Source: Kineobactrum salinum
GTDB lineage: Bacteria > Pseudomonadota > Gammaproteobacteria > Pseudomonadales > Halieaceae
Length of the DNA stretch: 64,000 nt
Direction: 5' to 3'
Assembly (NCBI RefSeq): GCF_010669285.1
Contig: NZ_CP048711.1
Span: 3,658,001-3,722,000 of the forward strand
Each line of letters begins with the position of its first letter. Positions within the stretch are counted from its first letter, which is position 1. The translations under genes and the position numbers were made by a program. Below the pieces are notes generated by a model, which saw only the letters and a program-made list of their open reading frames with translations, searched no databases and was not told where the DNA came from. Positions 16,779-26,415 of this stretch are shown piece by piece.

Positions 16779-17318
16779 GTGGCTCTGTCCCATGCCATCA
16801 TGACCGCGTTGTTGGAGGATGAACTGTCCGGCTATGAACTGGCCAGGGACTTCGACGTGTCCCTGGGCCTGTTCTGGCATGCCAGTCATCAACAGATCTA
16901 CCAGGAGCTACACAAGCTGGCGGAAAAGGGTTGGCTGCAGCGGGAAACGGTGGGCCAGACCGGCAAGCCGGACAAGATCGTCTATGCTCTGACGCCCGCG
17001 GGGCAGCGGGCGCTGGAGGCCTGGGTGCTGGGCGGCAGCCGGGTGCGGGAGGGCAAGGATGATTTGTTCGTCAAGCTGTACAATCTCAGTGAGAGCAACG
17101 CCCGTCATCTGGCGGCGGAAGTGGAACAGCGCCGCGAACAGATGATGCAGCGGCTGTATCTGTACGAGAAGATCCGGCGCCGACACTACGCCAGGCCGGA
17201 GCAGTTGAGTGTACGACGCAGGGGAGTCTATCTGGCGCTGCTGGGCGGCATCCGTCACGGCGAACAGTTTCTCGCCTGGTGTGATGAGGCGCTGGAGATT
17301 CTGGCCACCATCGAGTAG
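16779..17318 (+). CDS. PadR family transcriptional regulator
   Basis: 179 residues from GTG at 16779, chosen because MALSHAIMTALLEDELSGYELAR aligns with the usual PadR N-terminus; a TTG at 16755 is the upstream alternative. The winged helix spans residues 1-85 (SGYELARDF, HASHQQIYQELHKLAEKGWLQ, KIVYALTPAGQRAL), and the rest is the C-terminal Vir_act_alpha_C helical dimerisation region. Such proteins repress neighbouring detoxification genes until a ligand binds. Here the divergent gene is nitronate monooxygenase, and the TGCAA palindromes at 16666-16706 are the likely binding sites. Confidence 0.88.
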   Translation: MALSHAIMTALLEDELSGYELARDFDVSLGLFWHASHQQIYQELHKLAEKGWLQRETVGQTGKPDKIVYALTPAGQRALEAWVLGGSRVREGKDDLFVKLYNLSESNARHLAAEVEQRREQMMQRLYLYEKIRRRHYARPEQLSVRRRGVYLALLGGIRHGEQFLAWCDEALEILATIE

Positions 17319-17402
17319 CTTCGTTCCCGTCCCCCGGTGCAGCCGATGGCCGGGCGATGTAGAATCATGGGAACACGATCAGCCGTTACGGAGATGTTTC
17401 AC

Positions 17403-17727
17403 ATGCGTTACCGATCCACTTGTCTGCTCTCTTCGCTGCTGGTGTTGGCCCTGCTGTCGGTATCTGCCTGCACCTGGGTCAGGATCTCCGACGAGGCGCG
17501 CGCAATCGACCTGGTGGACGCCGGCCAGGTCACCGCCTGCAAGCGTCTGGGCACGGTCTCCAGCAAGGTCAAGGCCAGGGTCGCGGGGATCCCCCGGGGG
17601 CCAACAAGATACGGGTCGAACTCGACAACCTGGCCCGCGAGCAGGCTCTGGATATGGGGCCGACACGTTGGTGCGCGAGTCAATCGAAGAAGGCGATGGC
17701 CATTACACGGCCTATGCCTGTCCCTGA
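17403..17727 (+). CDS. DUF4156 outer-membrane lipoprotein (two frameshifts)
   Basis: ATG at 17403 after GGAG (17391-17394). A lipoprotein signal peptide with lipobox LSVSAC leads to CTWVRISDEAR, then CKRLGTVSSKVKARVAGIPRG. The family continuation (NKIRVELDNLAREQALDMG, then ADTLVRESIEEGDG and a C-terminal YAC) is spread over two other frames. One extra G in the G5 run at 17596-17600 and one in the G4 run at 17656-17659 rebuild a 108-residue DUF4156 protein. These small envelope lipoproteins resemble RcsF in their cysteine pattern; their function is not known. Both frameshifts fit the homopolymer error pattern of the window. Confidence 0.72.
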
Positions 17728-17823
17728 GCGCTGGGGAGCGAAGGGCGCCGCGACAACATGGCGCCGGGCCCTCGTGTTGGGCATAATGGCCGCCTGATTT
17801 CAGGCGGGGCAGCATAGCGGCAG

Positions 17824-19431
17824 ATGTACCACCAGTATTTCGGACTGAACGAGGCGCCATTCTCGATCGCGGTAAATCCGCGCTATCTGTTCATGAGTCC
17901 CCGCCACCGCGATGCCCTGGCCCACCTGCTGTACGGGGTTGGCAGCGGAGGCGGTTTTATCCTGCTCACCGGCGAGGTCGGTACCGGCAAGACCACGATC
18001 AACCGCTGCTTGCTGGAGCAGCTCCCCGATGCCACCGATGTCGCGATCATTCTCAACCCGGCACTCGATGCACTGGAACTGTTGGCGACGGTCTGTGATG
18101 AGCTGGGTATCGACTATCAACGCGACCGCCCCACGCTGAAGACCCTCACCGACAGTCTGCACGGTTTCCTTCTGCAGAACCACGCCGCCGGTCGCAGGAC
18201 GGTGCTGATGATCGACGAAGCCCAGCATCTGGATTATCGGGTGCTGGAGCAGATCCGGCTGCTGACCAACCTGGAAACCAACAGCGAAAAGCTGTTGCAG
18301 ATCATCCTGATCGGCCAGCCGGAGCTGGCCCAGCTGTTGCAGCAGCCCGAACTGCGCCAGCTCAACCAGCGCATTACCGCGCGCTACGACCTCGCGCCAC
18401 TGAGCCTTGAAGAAACCTCTGCCTATATTCGACATCGCCTGCAGGTGGCCGGACTGGCTCCAGGCAGGGAGCTGTTTCCACCCGACGTGGTGCGGGGTGT
18501 TCACCGGGTCACCCGGGGCATACCGCGCCTGATCAATGTCCTGTGCGATCGCATTTTGCTGGGCTGTTACGGCCGCAATCGGCAGCGGGCTGACCAGACC
18601 ATGCTGAAACTGGCCGCGCGGGAGGTGATGGGCGAGGAACTGGCCGGCCGGTCTCACTCGCGCTGGCTGGCTGTCGCTGGCGGCGCCGCGGTGGTGAGCT
18701 TGCTGCTGGGGCTGGGCTGGTGGCTGCTGCGGCCGCAGTCGGCGCCGCCGGCGTCCCCTGTTGCCACGGCTGAGGCAACCCAGGTGGCTCAGGTTGAGAA
18801 CACGGCGACGGGGACTGACTGGTTACTGACCACGGGCGGTGCTCTGCAACAACTGTGGCAACTGCAAATCGGCGAGGAAGCCGCTGCCACGATGCCTGCC
18901 GGGCTCTGCGGCGGCGAGATTCACTTTCCGCTCAGCTGCCTGCGCGAGCAGGCCCAGACCTGGCAGGAACTGGTGGAACTGGAGCGGCCCTTGCTGCTGG
19001 AACTGGTGACGCCTGCCCGCTCTGCGGCGGCCGCTGTTTTCCTGGGGGTGGAAGATGACAATGCCCTGCTGTGGGCGGGAGAAGCTCCGGCGCGGGTCGC
19101 GCTGACGGAACTGGCCCCGCTCTGGCGCGGCGGCTATCGCCTGCTGTGGCGCCCGCCCGCCGGTTTCGACGGGCCGCTCGCGCTGGGGGACTCAGGGCCG
19201 GCGGTGGCAGCGGTGGCGGCGATGTTTGCGCGTATCGATGGCCAGCAACAACCGCTCGCCTCTGACACTTACAATAACGCTCTGGCGACGCGGGTGCGAC
19301 TGTTCCAGCGTCGGCAACAATTGCAGGCCGACGGTATCGTCGGTGTCCAGACGCTGCTGCGGCTGAATGCCGCGCTGGGCCGCGACCGCGAGCTGGTCGC
19401 TTTGGGAAAGGACCACGATGACCGCTTGTGA
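17824..19431 (+). CDS. gspA: GspA/ExeA-like AAA ATPase with peptidoglycan-binding domain
   Basis: 535 residues from ATG at 17824. An AAA domain (1-270) has Walker A GEVGTGKTT at 50-58, Walker B VLMIDEAQ near 128 and GIPRLINVLCDR. One transmembrane helix follows at about 280-300, then a Pro-rich linker, and a periplasmic part ending in a PG_binding_1-like domain (LALGDSGPAVAAV, QLQADGIVGVQTLLRLNAALG). In Aeromonas, ExeA with ExeB opens the peptidoglycan and helps assemble the type II secretin. GspB lies 12 bases downstream. The gsp core genes are not in the window. Confidence 0.87.
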   Translation: MYHQYFGLNEAPFSIAVNPRYLFMSPRHRDALAHLLYGVGSGGGFILLTGEVGTGKTTINRCLLEQLPDATDVAIILNPALDALELLATVCDELGIDYQRDRPTLKTLTDSLHGFLLQNHAAGRRTVLMIDEAQHLDYRVLEQIRLLTNLETNSEKLLQIILIGQPELAQLLQQPELRQLNQRITARYDLAPLSLEETSAYIRHRLQVAGLAPGRELFPPDVVRGVHRVTRGIPRLINVLCDRILLGCYGRNRQRADQTMLKLAAREVMGEELAGRSHSRWLAVAGGAAVVSLLLGLGWWLLRPQSAPPASPVATAEATQVAQVENTATGTDWLLTTGGALQQLWQLQIGEEAAATMPAGLCGGEIHFPLSCLREQAQTWQELVELERPLLLELVTPARSAAAAVFLGVEDDNALLWAGEAPARVALTELAPLWRGGYRLLWRPPAGFDGPLALGDSGPAVAAVAAMFARIDGQQQPLASDTYNNALATRVRLFQRRQQLQADGIVGVQTLLRLNAALGRDRELVALGKDHDDRL

Positions 19432-19443
19432 AGGAACAGACCG

Positions 19444-20166
19444 ATGTCGCTGATCCTGGATGCGCTCAATCGGGCACGTGGCGAACCGGCCGATGGCCGT
19501 GTCGTGCCGGGACTGGACAGCCAGCACTTTCCGCCGGTGGAGTCCGCGGTCGGCTGGCGGCAGCGGGTACTGCCAGCGTTGCTGCTGCTGGCACTGCTGG
19601 TGATTGCCGGACTGCTGTGGCGCCAGTTTGCGGCCGCACCCCCGGTGGCGGGGCCGGAGAAAGTGCGGGCGCCGGTGCCACTGGCCCCAGCACCGCCGCC
19701 AGCGAGGCCTACCGCCGTTCCCGTCACTTCCGCACCGGAGGTGGCGGCGCTCTATCGGCAGGAGGTGAGCGCGCCGGATATCAGGGAGGATGCAGAGACT
19801 GGCGCTGACGCCGATAGCGAAGCCGGGAACAGCGCGAGTGATGATGACATGGCGGTCGATGTCGACAGTCTGGTGAGCGCCGCTGAACAGGCGCTTGACG
19901 ATGTGCAGTTGGCGCAGCATCCGGTGTCCTTTCTGGCTGCACTGTCGCAGCAACGTAAGGATGCTATTCCGACCCTGATGTACCTGCAGCATGATTACCG
20001 TGGCGAGGGCGGCTCCAGGGTCACCATCAATGGCACCGAGGCTGCTGCCGGGGAGTCGGTGGGGCGCGGAGTAGTGGTGGAGGAGATCCTGCCGGATTCG
20101 GTGGTGTTGAGTCACGATGGCAAGCAGTTCCGGCTGCGGGCACTGAACAGCTGGGTCAATCTGTAG
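19444..20166 (+). CDS. gspB: GspB/ExeB-like secretin assembly protein
   Basis: 240 residues from ATG at 19444. It starts MSLILDALNRARGE, the typical GspB N-terminus, has one membrane helix at about 40-60 (VLPALLLLALLVIAGLLW), a Pro/Ala-rich linker, and a C-terminal periplasmic GspB domain (IPTLMYLQHDYRGEG, RVTINGTEAAAGESVG, VLSHDGKQFRLRAL). It pairs with GspA to place the type II secretion secretin in the outer membrane. The acidic stretch (about 115-145, many Asp and Glu) between linker and domain is longer than usual. Confidence 0.87.
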   Translation: MSLILDALNRARGEPADGRVVPGLDSQHFPPVESAVGWRQRVLPALLLLALLVIAGLLWRQFAAAPPVAGPEKVRAPVPLAPAPPPARPTAVPVTSAPEVAALYRQEVSAPDIREDAETGADADSEAGNSASDDDMAVDVDSLVSAAEQALDDVQLAQHPVSFLAALSQQRKDAIPTLMYLQHDYRGEGGSRVTINGTEAAAGESVGRGVVVEEILPDSVVLSHDGKQFRLRALNSWVNL

Positions 20167-20179
20167 GGCAGTTATTCCC

Positions 20180-21687
20180 TCAGCGAATCTTCAGCGTCAG
20201 GCCCTGGCGGGCCAGTACGGCTTTTTCCAACTGCAGTTCCCGCGCGGTGAGGGGATGCTGGTCCAGCCAGCCTGCCGGGAAAGCCAGCCGCAGCGAATGT
20301 GACTTGGCCTGAATCACGAAATCCGGCAGCGTTTCCAGCTGCTCCACGTATTTGAACACCAGCGCCAGCCGGATAATGGTGACCAGCCGCAGCAGCCGGG
20401 GCCGTTCACCGGAACTGACCGAGGTCCACAGGGCGTCTTCCAGCTTGCCGCGCTGGGCTGCCGCCAGCAGGGCCAACTGTTCCTGCTCCTCCTGGGAAAA
20501 TCCGGGCAGGTCGGCATTGCGCAGCAGGTAGGCGGAGTGGCGATGGTAGTGCTTGTGGGAAATCGTCATGCCGATTTCGTGACTGTGCGCGGCCCACTTC
20601 AGCAGCTCGCGGTCGGTCTTGCGCAGCTGCCAGCCGTCGCGCGTCGCGCTGTACAGCATGTGCGCGCGGCGCGCCATGATGTCGGCCATGGTCAGGTCTA
20701 CCGCATGGCGCTGCATCAGCGCGTTGATGGTGCGCTCGCGCACATCCTCGTGGCGCAGGCGTCCCATCAGGTCGTAGATCAGACCTTCGCGCAGGGCCCC
20801 CGGGAGCAGCGCATGCGCTCGATCCCGAGTTCGTCGAACAGCGCGCTGGCGATGGCTACCCCGGCGACGATAACATTGCGCCGCTGGCTGCTCAGGGCCG
20901 TCAGCTTGATGGTGTCGAAGCGCTTGAACTGCAGCAGCCGCTGTTCCAGCCGCCGCAGGCTGGCACGGTCGATACCGCTGTCGCTCCAGCCCTCGCTGGT
21001 GACGATGGCCTCTATGGCCTGCAGCGTTCCCGAGGAGCCCACGCACTCGGCCCAGTGGCCGGCATGGTAGTTGTAGCGGATATGGGAGACCTCCAGGCGC
21101 GCCTGTTCATAGGCCTGGTGGTAGCTGCGGCTGCTGATCCTGCCGCCCTTGAAACAGTTGTCGGAAAAACTGACGCAGCCGATCTGCAGGCTTTCCAGCC
21201 GCTGTGGTTCGAATCGCTGGCCGATGATGAGCTCGGTGCTGCCACCGCCGATGTCGATCACCAGCCGCGAGTGGGCATCGTCGGCCAGGGAGTGGGCGAC
21301 CCCCAGGTAGATCAGGCGGGCTTCCTCGCGGCCGTAGATCACATCCACCGGGGCACCCAGGATCTGCCGGGCGGGGACGGTGAACTCGCGCCGGTTGCGA
21401 GCAACCCGCAGCGCGTTGGTTCCCACTACCCGGATGCGCTCCGGATCAACGCTGCCAAGCATCTGCGCAAAGCGGCCGAGGCAGTCCAGGCCGCGGTCGA
21501 TGGCTTGCTGGGACAGCATGCCGTCCATCAGACCGGCGCCCAGCTGGACCTTCTCCGCCAGCACTTCAATGGGACGCATCTCGCCATGTTCGATGCGGGC
21601 GATGATCAGGTGAAACGAATTGCTGCCGAGATCCACCGCTGCCAGCAAACTGCCGTCGGGCAGTGGTTCGTGGGGCGGGGTTTGCAA
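20180..21687 (-). CDS. ppx: Exopolyphosphatase (one frameshift)
   Basis: From ATG at 21687 the frame shows the ASKHA fold: LLAAVDLGSNSFHLIIARI, DVIYGREEARLIYLGVAHSL and VIDIGGGSTELIIG. It stops early near 20780. The rest (LREGLIYDLMGRL, then an HD-like helical domain with AAHSHEIGMTISHKHYHRHS) is in another frame ending at 20180. One more base in the C5 run at 20797-20801 gives 502 residues, near the 513 of E. coli Ppx. It removes terminal phosphate from polyphosphate and may also hydrolyse pppGpp (GppA activity). A 61-residue protein gene lies six bases upstream. Confidence 0.87.
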
Positions 21688-21693
21688 AATAGT

Positions 21694-21879
21694 CTATTTT
21701 TTGGCGCCTGAGGGGCGCGCTGCATAGCTGCCCTGCTGACCGCTGATACCTGATTTGATGCTCTGGATGGAACCGCCGGATTGCAGGAAGTCGCGGGTCT
21801 GGTCCTCTATGGATTTTGAGGTTTCGACGGCGGCGGGCTGTTTTTTCTTGGCGGGGGCGCGTTGGGGTTTGGCGGCCAT
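21694..21879 (-). CDS. Small basic protein upstream of ppx
   Basis: 61 residues: a Lys/Ala/Pro-rich N-terminus (AAKPQRAPAKKKQ), then SIEDQTRDFLQSGGSIQSIKSG and a C-terminal tail SYAARPSGAKK. It ends six bases before the ppx ATG, so they are likely co-transcribed. The FLxxGGxIQxI motif resembles a motif in the Pseudomonas RNA-polymerase-binding protein SutA as I recall it, and small proteins with this motif are common in gammaproteobacteria; that similarity is from memory and is short. No function can be assigned. Confidence 0.6.
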   Translation of the reverse strand: MAAKPQRAPAKKKQPAAVETSKSIEDQTRDFLQSGGSIQSIKSGISGQQGSYAARPSGAKK

Positions 21880-21966
21880 GCTGGGTTCTCTTGAGCTTGG
21901 GTGGCTATGCAGTATAGCGCAAAACGGTAGGCTCTGTCCGCTTTCACGGCGTCGCTGCGGCCCGAA

Positions 21967-23052
21967 TCAGTCCGCCACAATGACTCTGGGAGTGCGCATT
22001 GGCATCCGGGTCAGCAATTCATAGCCGATGGTGCTGCTGGCGCGCGCCACCTCGCCCACCGGCAAGCCGGCGCCCCACAGAATCACCGGGTCTCCCACCG
22101 CCACCGGGGGCAGGTCGGTGACATCTATCGTGATCATGTCCATGGACACCCGTCCCGCCAGCGGCGCCCGCCGGCCATTCACCAGCACCGGGGTACCGTT
22201 GCCGGCGGTGCGCGGGTAGCCGTCGCCGTAGCCGATTGTGACGGTCGCGACGCGGGACGGACGCCGGGCCTGCCAGGTTGCGCCGTAGCCCACCGTCTCG
22301 CCGGCCGCCACATCCCGCACCGAGATCACCGCCGAACACAGGGTCATCACCGGGCGCAAACGGTCTGCCTGCGGCTGCGGCACCGTGAATGGAGAGTTGC
22401 CCCACAGCATGAAGCCGGGTCGGATCCAGTCGTAGTGGGCCTGGGGCCAGGCCAGTACACCGGGGGAGTTGGCCGCACTGCGCAGCCCGCTCAGGCCCTC
22501 GCAGCTGGTTTCGAACAGCTCTATCTGCTGCCGGGTCTGGGGTTTGTCCAGTTCATCCGCGCAGGAAAAATGGGTGGAGAGAACCGGTGGTCCCGCCAGT
22601 TTGCCGCTGGCCAGCAGCCGCCGGTGATAGTCGCGAGCCTGCTCGGGCGCCACGCCCAGACGGTGCATGCCGGTATCAATCTTGAGCCAGCAGGCCAGCG
22701 GGCCGGGCAGGGAGGTCTGTTCCAGCCAGCGCAACTGGGTATCGTTGTCTATGGTGATCCACAAGTCATGTTCGGCGGCGAGCGCCAGCTCAGCGGCCTC
22801 GAACACGCCCTCCAGCAGCAGGATGGGACAGCGTATGCCCGCGCGGCGCAGCTCCACGGCCTCCTCGCTGCAGGCTACCGCCAACGCATCTGCCAGCGGC
22901 TCCAGCGCCCTGGCCATGGTCACCGCGCCGTGGCCGTAGGCGTTGGCCTTGACCACTGCCATCAATCGTGCCGTGGGCGCCAGTTCTCGTGCCAGCGCGA
23001 CATTGTGGCGCAGTGCGCGGAGGTCCAGACGGGCCTGGCTGGGGCGTGACAT
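21967..23052 (-). CDS. alr: Alanine racemase
   Basis: 361 residues. ATG at 23052 overlaps the TGA of the aminotransferase gene (TGATG). It is a PLP-dependent, two-domain enzyme that converts L-Ala to D-Ala. The PLP lysine motif VVKANAYGHGA is at about residues 31-41, with TGMHRLG, STHFSCADE, WIRPGFMLWG and VTIGYGDGYPR around the cofactor, and VSMDMITIDVTDL in the C-terminal barrel with the second catalytic Tyr region. It is the last gene of the D-amino-acid unit, feeding D-Ala to, or draining it from, the adjoining transaminase. A second alr elsewhere may serve wall synthesis. Confidence 0.93.
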   Translation of the reverse strand: MSRPSQARLDLRALRHNVALARELAPTARLMAVVKANAYGHGAVTMARALEPLADALAVACSEEAVELRRAGIRCPILLLEGVFEAAELALAAEHDLWITIDNDTQLRWLEQTSLPGPLACWLKIDTGMHRLGVAPEQARDYHRRLLASGKLAGPPVLSTHFSCADELDKPQTRQQIELFETSCEGLSGLRSAANSPGVLAWPQAHYDWIRPGFMLWGNSPFTVPQPQADRLRPVMTLCSAVISVRDVAAGETVGYGATWQARRPSRVATVTIGYGDGYPRTAGNGTPVLVNGRRAPLAGRVSMDMITIDVTDLPPVAVGDPVILWGAGLPVGEVARASSTIGYELLTRMPMRTPRVIVAD

Positions 23053-23908
23053 CAGTAGTCGTAGCGGTGAGCTGCGAACAGCGTCTGCGCCGCCAGCCAG
23101 ACATCGCCGACCTCTCCGTTGCCCACCGGCTTGCCGTCGATTTCTACTACCGGGGCGATCTCCTTGCTGGAACTGGTGATCCACACCTCATCCGCGTCGG
23201 CCAGTTCCGAGCGCAGCACCACCCGTTCCCGTGCCGGGATATCGCTGTGCCGGTGCAGGATGTCCAGCAGCAGCAGGCGGGTGATGCCGGGCAGTTTCTG
23301 GTGATCCAGCGGCGGGGTGGCGACTTCGCCGTTGCGCACCACGAACACGTTACAGGCGGCGGCCTCGGTCAATTCACCTGTCTGATTGTAGAGCAGGGTT
23401 TCATTGTGACCCTTGCTGTGCCCGAACTGGTAGTGCATGACATTTCCCAGTAACGCAGTGGACTTGATATTGCAGCGGCGCCAGCGCAGATCCTCCTCGG
23501 TGGAGACCCGGTACCGGGTGGCGGCGGCCTTGTCCGCGGCTGGCGGCGGCGGGATTTCAAAGGCAAAGGCGTACAGCGTCGGAGAGACGTTGTCGGGGTA
23601 GGCGTGGTGGCGCCGTTCATCGGCGCCGCGGCTGATATGGAAATAGAGCCCGAGGTTGCCGCCGCCGTTGCGGGCGCTCAACTGCCCGGCGATTTCGCGC
23701 CACCAGGCGTGATCGACGCGGTGCTGAATCTGCAGTGCGTCCAGGCCTCCTGCATGCGATCCATATGAGGGCCGAAGCCGACCAGCTTGCCGTCGTAGGA
23801 GGGCACCACTTCGTAGATGCCGTCCCCGAACAGGAAGCCGCGATCCATCGGCGAGATGCGGGCTTCGCTCATCGGCATATACTCGCCGTTCAAAAATACT
23901 GTGCTCAT
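23052..23908 (-). CDS. dat: D-amino acid (D-alanine) aminotransferase (one frameshift)
   Basis: ATG at 23908. The first frame has VFLNGEYMPMSEARISPMDRGFLFGDGIYEVVP and GFGPHMDRMQE, then breaks at about 23746. The second frame starts ISRGADERRHHAYP and carries the PLP lysine in NIKSTALLGNVM plus EAAACNVFVV and WITSSSKEIAPVVEIDG. Adding one G (the GG at 23746-23747) restores 285 residues, the standard length. Fold type IV enzymes of this kind transfer the amino group of D-Ala to 2-oxoglutarate, giving D-Glu. Branched-chain aminotransferase is the main alternative, but the SSSKE and GKPVG features fit Dat. It is placed between alr and the D-glutamate cyclase-like gene. Confidence 0.83.
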
Positions 23909-23940
23909 AACATGATCCTGTTGCTGCAATAGAGTCGAAG

Positions 23941-24786
23941 TCAGGTGGCCGCTATCCCGCTCAGCTCGCGGAGCTGGCGAATGACCGCGTCGCCCTCCGT
24001 TGCTGGCATGCCATCCTCGGTCAGGGTGTTTGCCCGGGTTACGCCATCGACGCTGCCCCTGGCGGAGAGATACTGCAGTGTGGCCAGCGGCGAGAATTCG
24101 CCCAGCAAGTCGCGGCCGGCCCACAGGCCCAGAAAGGCCAGCAGGCCGTAGGCACCCCAGTTGGATACGTCTGCGACCAACAGTTCATCACAGGGCGTGA
24201 CCGATACCCGGATGTCCAGCGCGGCGATTGCAGCGGCGATCTTGCCCATGCCGATCTCGTTGCCGCCATCGCCGATGGCGATGGTGGGACAGCTGGCCAG
24301 GCTCAGGTACGGATCGAAGACGCCGGCGCCGGCGCTGATATCTTCGCCGCGCATATTGTAATAGCGTCCGTCGGCCGTGAGACCGGGGCGTTCGATGGAG
24401 ACCACGGCCGCCGGCTGCCACTGTGCCAGCCAGCGGCCGGCTTCGAGAGTGCTGTCAGCGACGTCGTTGCAGCTCAGCGGAAGTACGCGGTAATCCGCCG
24501 CCAGCACATCCGCCAGCGGCGCCGCGCAGGCCAGCACCGGGTCGGCGCCGAGGGCCTGCAGACCCTGGTACAGGGCTATGGCGCCGACCGGGCCGTCGGT
24601 CTCGAAGGTGCCGGCCACCGGAAAGCCGGTGCCGATCAGCACACAGCGGTTTCCGACCTGCAATGCCCGCGCCGCCCGCAGGTAGTAGCCGGGACTCAGC
24701 GCCGCCCGGGCGAGACGCATATTGCGTGGATTGCGCGCGACCAGCAGGTCCTCAATCGCTTCGCTGAGTGCCTGTTCATTCATCAT
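23941..24786 (-). CDS. DUF4392 protein, D-glutamate cyclase C-terminal-domain type
   Basis: 281 residues from ATG at 24786 (the next ATG at 24783 is equally possible); the start overlaps the TGA of pxpC. The sequence has a nucleotide-like fold entry CVLIGTGFPVAGTFETDGPVG, AAVVSIERPG, GRYYNMRGEDIS and TIAIGDGGNEIGMGK, the signatures of DUF4392. In vertebrates this domain forms the C-terminal part of mitochondrial D-glutamate cyclase (DGLUCY), which makes 5-oxo-D-proline from D-Glu. The N-terminal half of that enzyme (DUF1445) is encoded separately in the same unit at 27163. Activity here is inferred from family and context. Confidence 0.78.
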   Translation of the reverse strand: MMNEQALSEAIEDLLVARNPRNMRLARAALSPGYYLRAARALQVGNRCVLIGTGFPVAGTFETDGPVGAIALYQGLQALGADPVLACAAPLADVLAADYRVLPLSCNDVADSTLEAGRWLAQWQPAAVVSIERPGLTADGRYYNMRGEDISAGAGVFDPYLSLASCPTIAIGDGGNEIGMGKIAAAIAALDIRVSVTPCDELLVADVSNWGAYGLLAFLGLWAGRDLLGEFSPLATLQYLSARGSVDGVTRANTLTEDGMPATEGDAVIRQLRELSGIAAT

Positions 24787-25730
24787 TGATACTCATGGGG
24801 CCGCTCCGGCATGGGCACACAGCTCAAGCGCGCCTGTGCCAGGTGCAGTGCATTGTGGGCATCGTGGGGGCTGATGGCGGCGAAGTACACGCTGCCTCCT
24901 GGCTGCAACTGGGCCAGCGCAGCGGTATCCAGCGACAGCACGGCGCCGATCTTGGGGTAGCCGCCAATGGTCTGCCGGTCGTTCAGCAGCACAATGGGCT
25001 GGCCATCGGCCGGAATCTGAATCGCACCATGGCAGATACCTTCGGAGAGGATGCCCTCGATGTCGCAGCGGATCGCGGGGCCCTCCAGGCGGTAGCCCAT
25101 GCGGTCGCAGGCATCCGATACGGTAAAGCGGTGGCTGAAAAAGCGGCGCTGCTCCAGGCGGCTGAAGTGGGCCTGCTGATAGCCGGGAATGACCCGCAGG
25201 GTAACCTGGTTCTGGTAATGCGGACGCCAGGCGGGCGGCAGCTGCAGCAGCGGCCGCCCGCTCGTCGCTGCGCAGGGTAGCACATCTCCCGGCGCCAGCT
25301 TCTCGCCGCGCAGTCCGCCCAGCTTTTCCCGCAGGACAGTGGCGGTACTGCCGAACTGGGGAGGGATGTCGAAACCGTCGGCCACGCCCAGATAGCTGCG
25401 GCAGCCGGCCTCGGCGTAGCCCAGACTGATGCGGTCGCCGGGTTCGATCCGGTGCACGGTCCACAGGGCCTGGGTCCGGCCATTGATGGTCAGTGGCATG
25501 CTGGCGCCGGTTACGCAGACAAAGGTAGCAACCCGGGCCTCCAGTTCCAGGCCGCCGAAGCTGGTTTCGATCAGGGTACTGTCCGGAGCATTGCCGAGCA
25601 GGCGCTGGCACAGGGCAAACGCTTCGGTATCCAGCGGGCCGCCAGTGGTCAGGCCGATACCATGCTGGCCGAAGCGGCCCCTGTCCTGCAGCAGGCTGAG
25701 CAGGCCGGGCTGGCGTACCACCAGACTCAT
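24783..25730 (-). CDS. pxpC: 5-oxoprolinase subunit C (KipA/PxpC, biotin-dependent carboxylase-like)
   Basis: 315 residues. ATG at 25730 overlaps the pxpB TGA. Family features: LLSLLQDRGRFGQHGIGLTTGGPLD, RLLGN, IETSFGGLELE, CVTGA, GYAEAGCRSYLGVADG, FGSTATVLREKLGG, ISDACDR-like VSDACDRMGYRLEG and SEGICHGAIQIPADGQPIVLLNDRQTIGGYPKIG (key residues throughout). PxpC with PxpA and PxpB hydrolyses 5-oxoproline to glutamate using ATP. The three genes are in order and almost touching. Pfam calls the fold CT_A_B (KipA), which also appears in urea amidolyase. Confidence 0.93.
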   Translation of the reverse strand: MSLVVRQPGLLSLLQDRGRFGQHGIGLTTGGPLDTEAFALCQRLLGNAPDSTLIETSFGGLELEARVATFVCVTGASMPLTINGRTQALWTVHRIEPGDRISLGYAEAGCRSYLGVADGFDIPPQFGSTATVLREKLGGLRGEKLAPGDVLPCAATSGRPLLQLPPAWRPHYQNQVTLRVIPGYQQAHFSRLEQRRFFSHRFTVSDACDRMGYRLEGPAIRCDIEGILSEGICHGAIQIPADGQPIVLLNDRQTIGGYPKIGAVLSLDTAALAQLQPGGSVYFAAISPHDAHNALHLAQARLSCVPMPERPHEYQ

Positions 25731-26409
25731 GTCAATTCCCCGCCCAGTTCCAGAAAGCGTGCCCGGCTGATGGGCTCGAATCGCACCCGGTCGCCCACGG
25801 CTACCGGCATGGTGGGGCTGGCGTCGGGATCGAACATGCGCCGGGGACAAAGCCCGATCAGGTTCCAGCCGCCGGGGGACACCGCCGGGTAGACAGCGGT
25901 CTGGCGGTCGGCGATGGCGACTGCGCCGCGCGGCACCCGGGGCCGCGGGGTGGCCAGCCGCGGCATGGCTATGCGCGGGTCCACCTCGCCGAGGTAGGCA
26001 AAACCCGGCGCAAAACCGATCGCATAGACCCTGTACTCGGTCGCGCTGTGCAGTGCGATCACGTCTTCCACTGACAAGCCGGCCTGCTGTGCCAGCCGTT
26101 CAAGATCGGCGCCCGATTCCGGGCTGTAGTAAACGGGCAGGCAGACATCCCCCCTCCGTGGTCGGAATCCAGCTGGCCGAGGTCGGCCTCGATACGGTGC
26201 AGGCAGCGGGTGACCCGCATGTGATCGGTGCGCATCGGGTCGTATATCACCAGCAGGGAGGCATAGGATGGCACCAGGTCAACCAGGTCTCCGTCCAGAG
26301 CCTGACGCACGGCGAGAGTCGCTGCCTGCACCCGCGCTGCAGTCTCGGGGCCACTGCGCTCGCCCAGATACAGGATCAGCGCGTTTTCTCCGGCATGTCT
26401 GAGTTGCAT
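25727..26409 (-). CDS. pxpB: 5-oxoprolinase subunit B (KipI/PxpB) (one frameshift)
   Basis: ATG at 26409. The N-terminal half (MQLRHAGENALILYLG, ALDGDLVDLVPSYASLLVIYDP) and the C-terminal half (YRVYAIGFAPGFAYLGEVDP, PRPRVPRGAVAIADRQTAVYP, SPGGWNLIGLCP) are clear KipI sequence in different frames. A seventh C in the C6 run at 26149-26154 joins them through DVCLPVYYSPESGADLERLA into 227 residues. It is the partner of PxpC in the 5-oxoprolinase complex; KipI is also known as an inhibitor of KinA in Bacillus. GFAPGFAYL and the SPGGW motif are intact. Confidence 0.88.
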
Positions 26410-26415
26410 GCGAAT

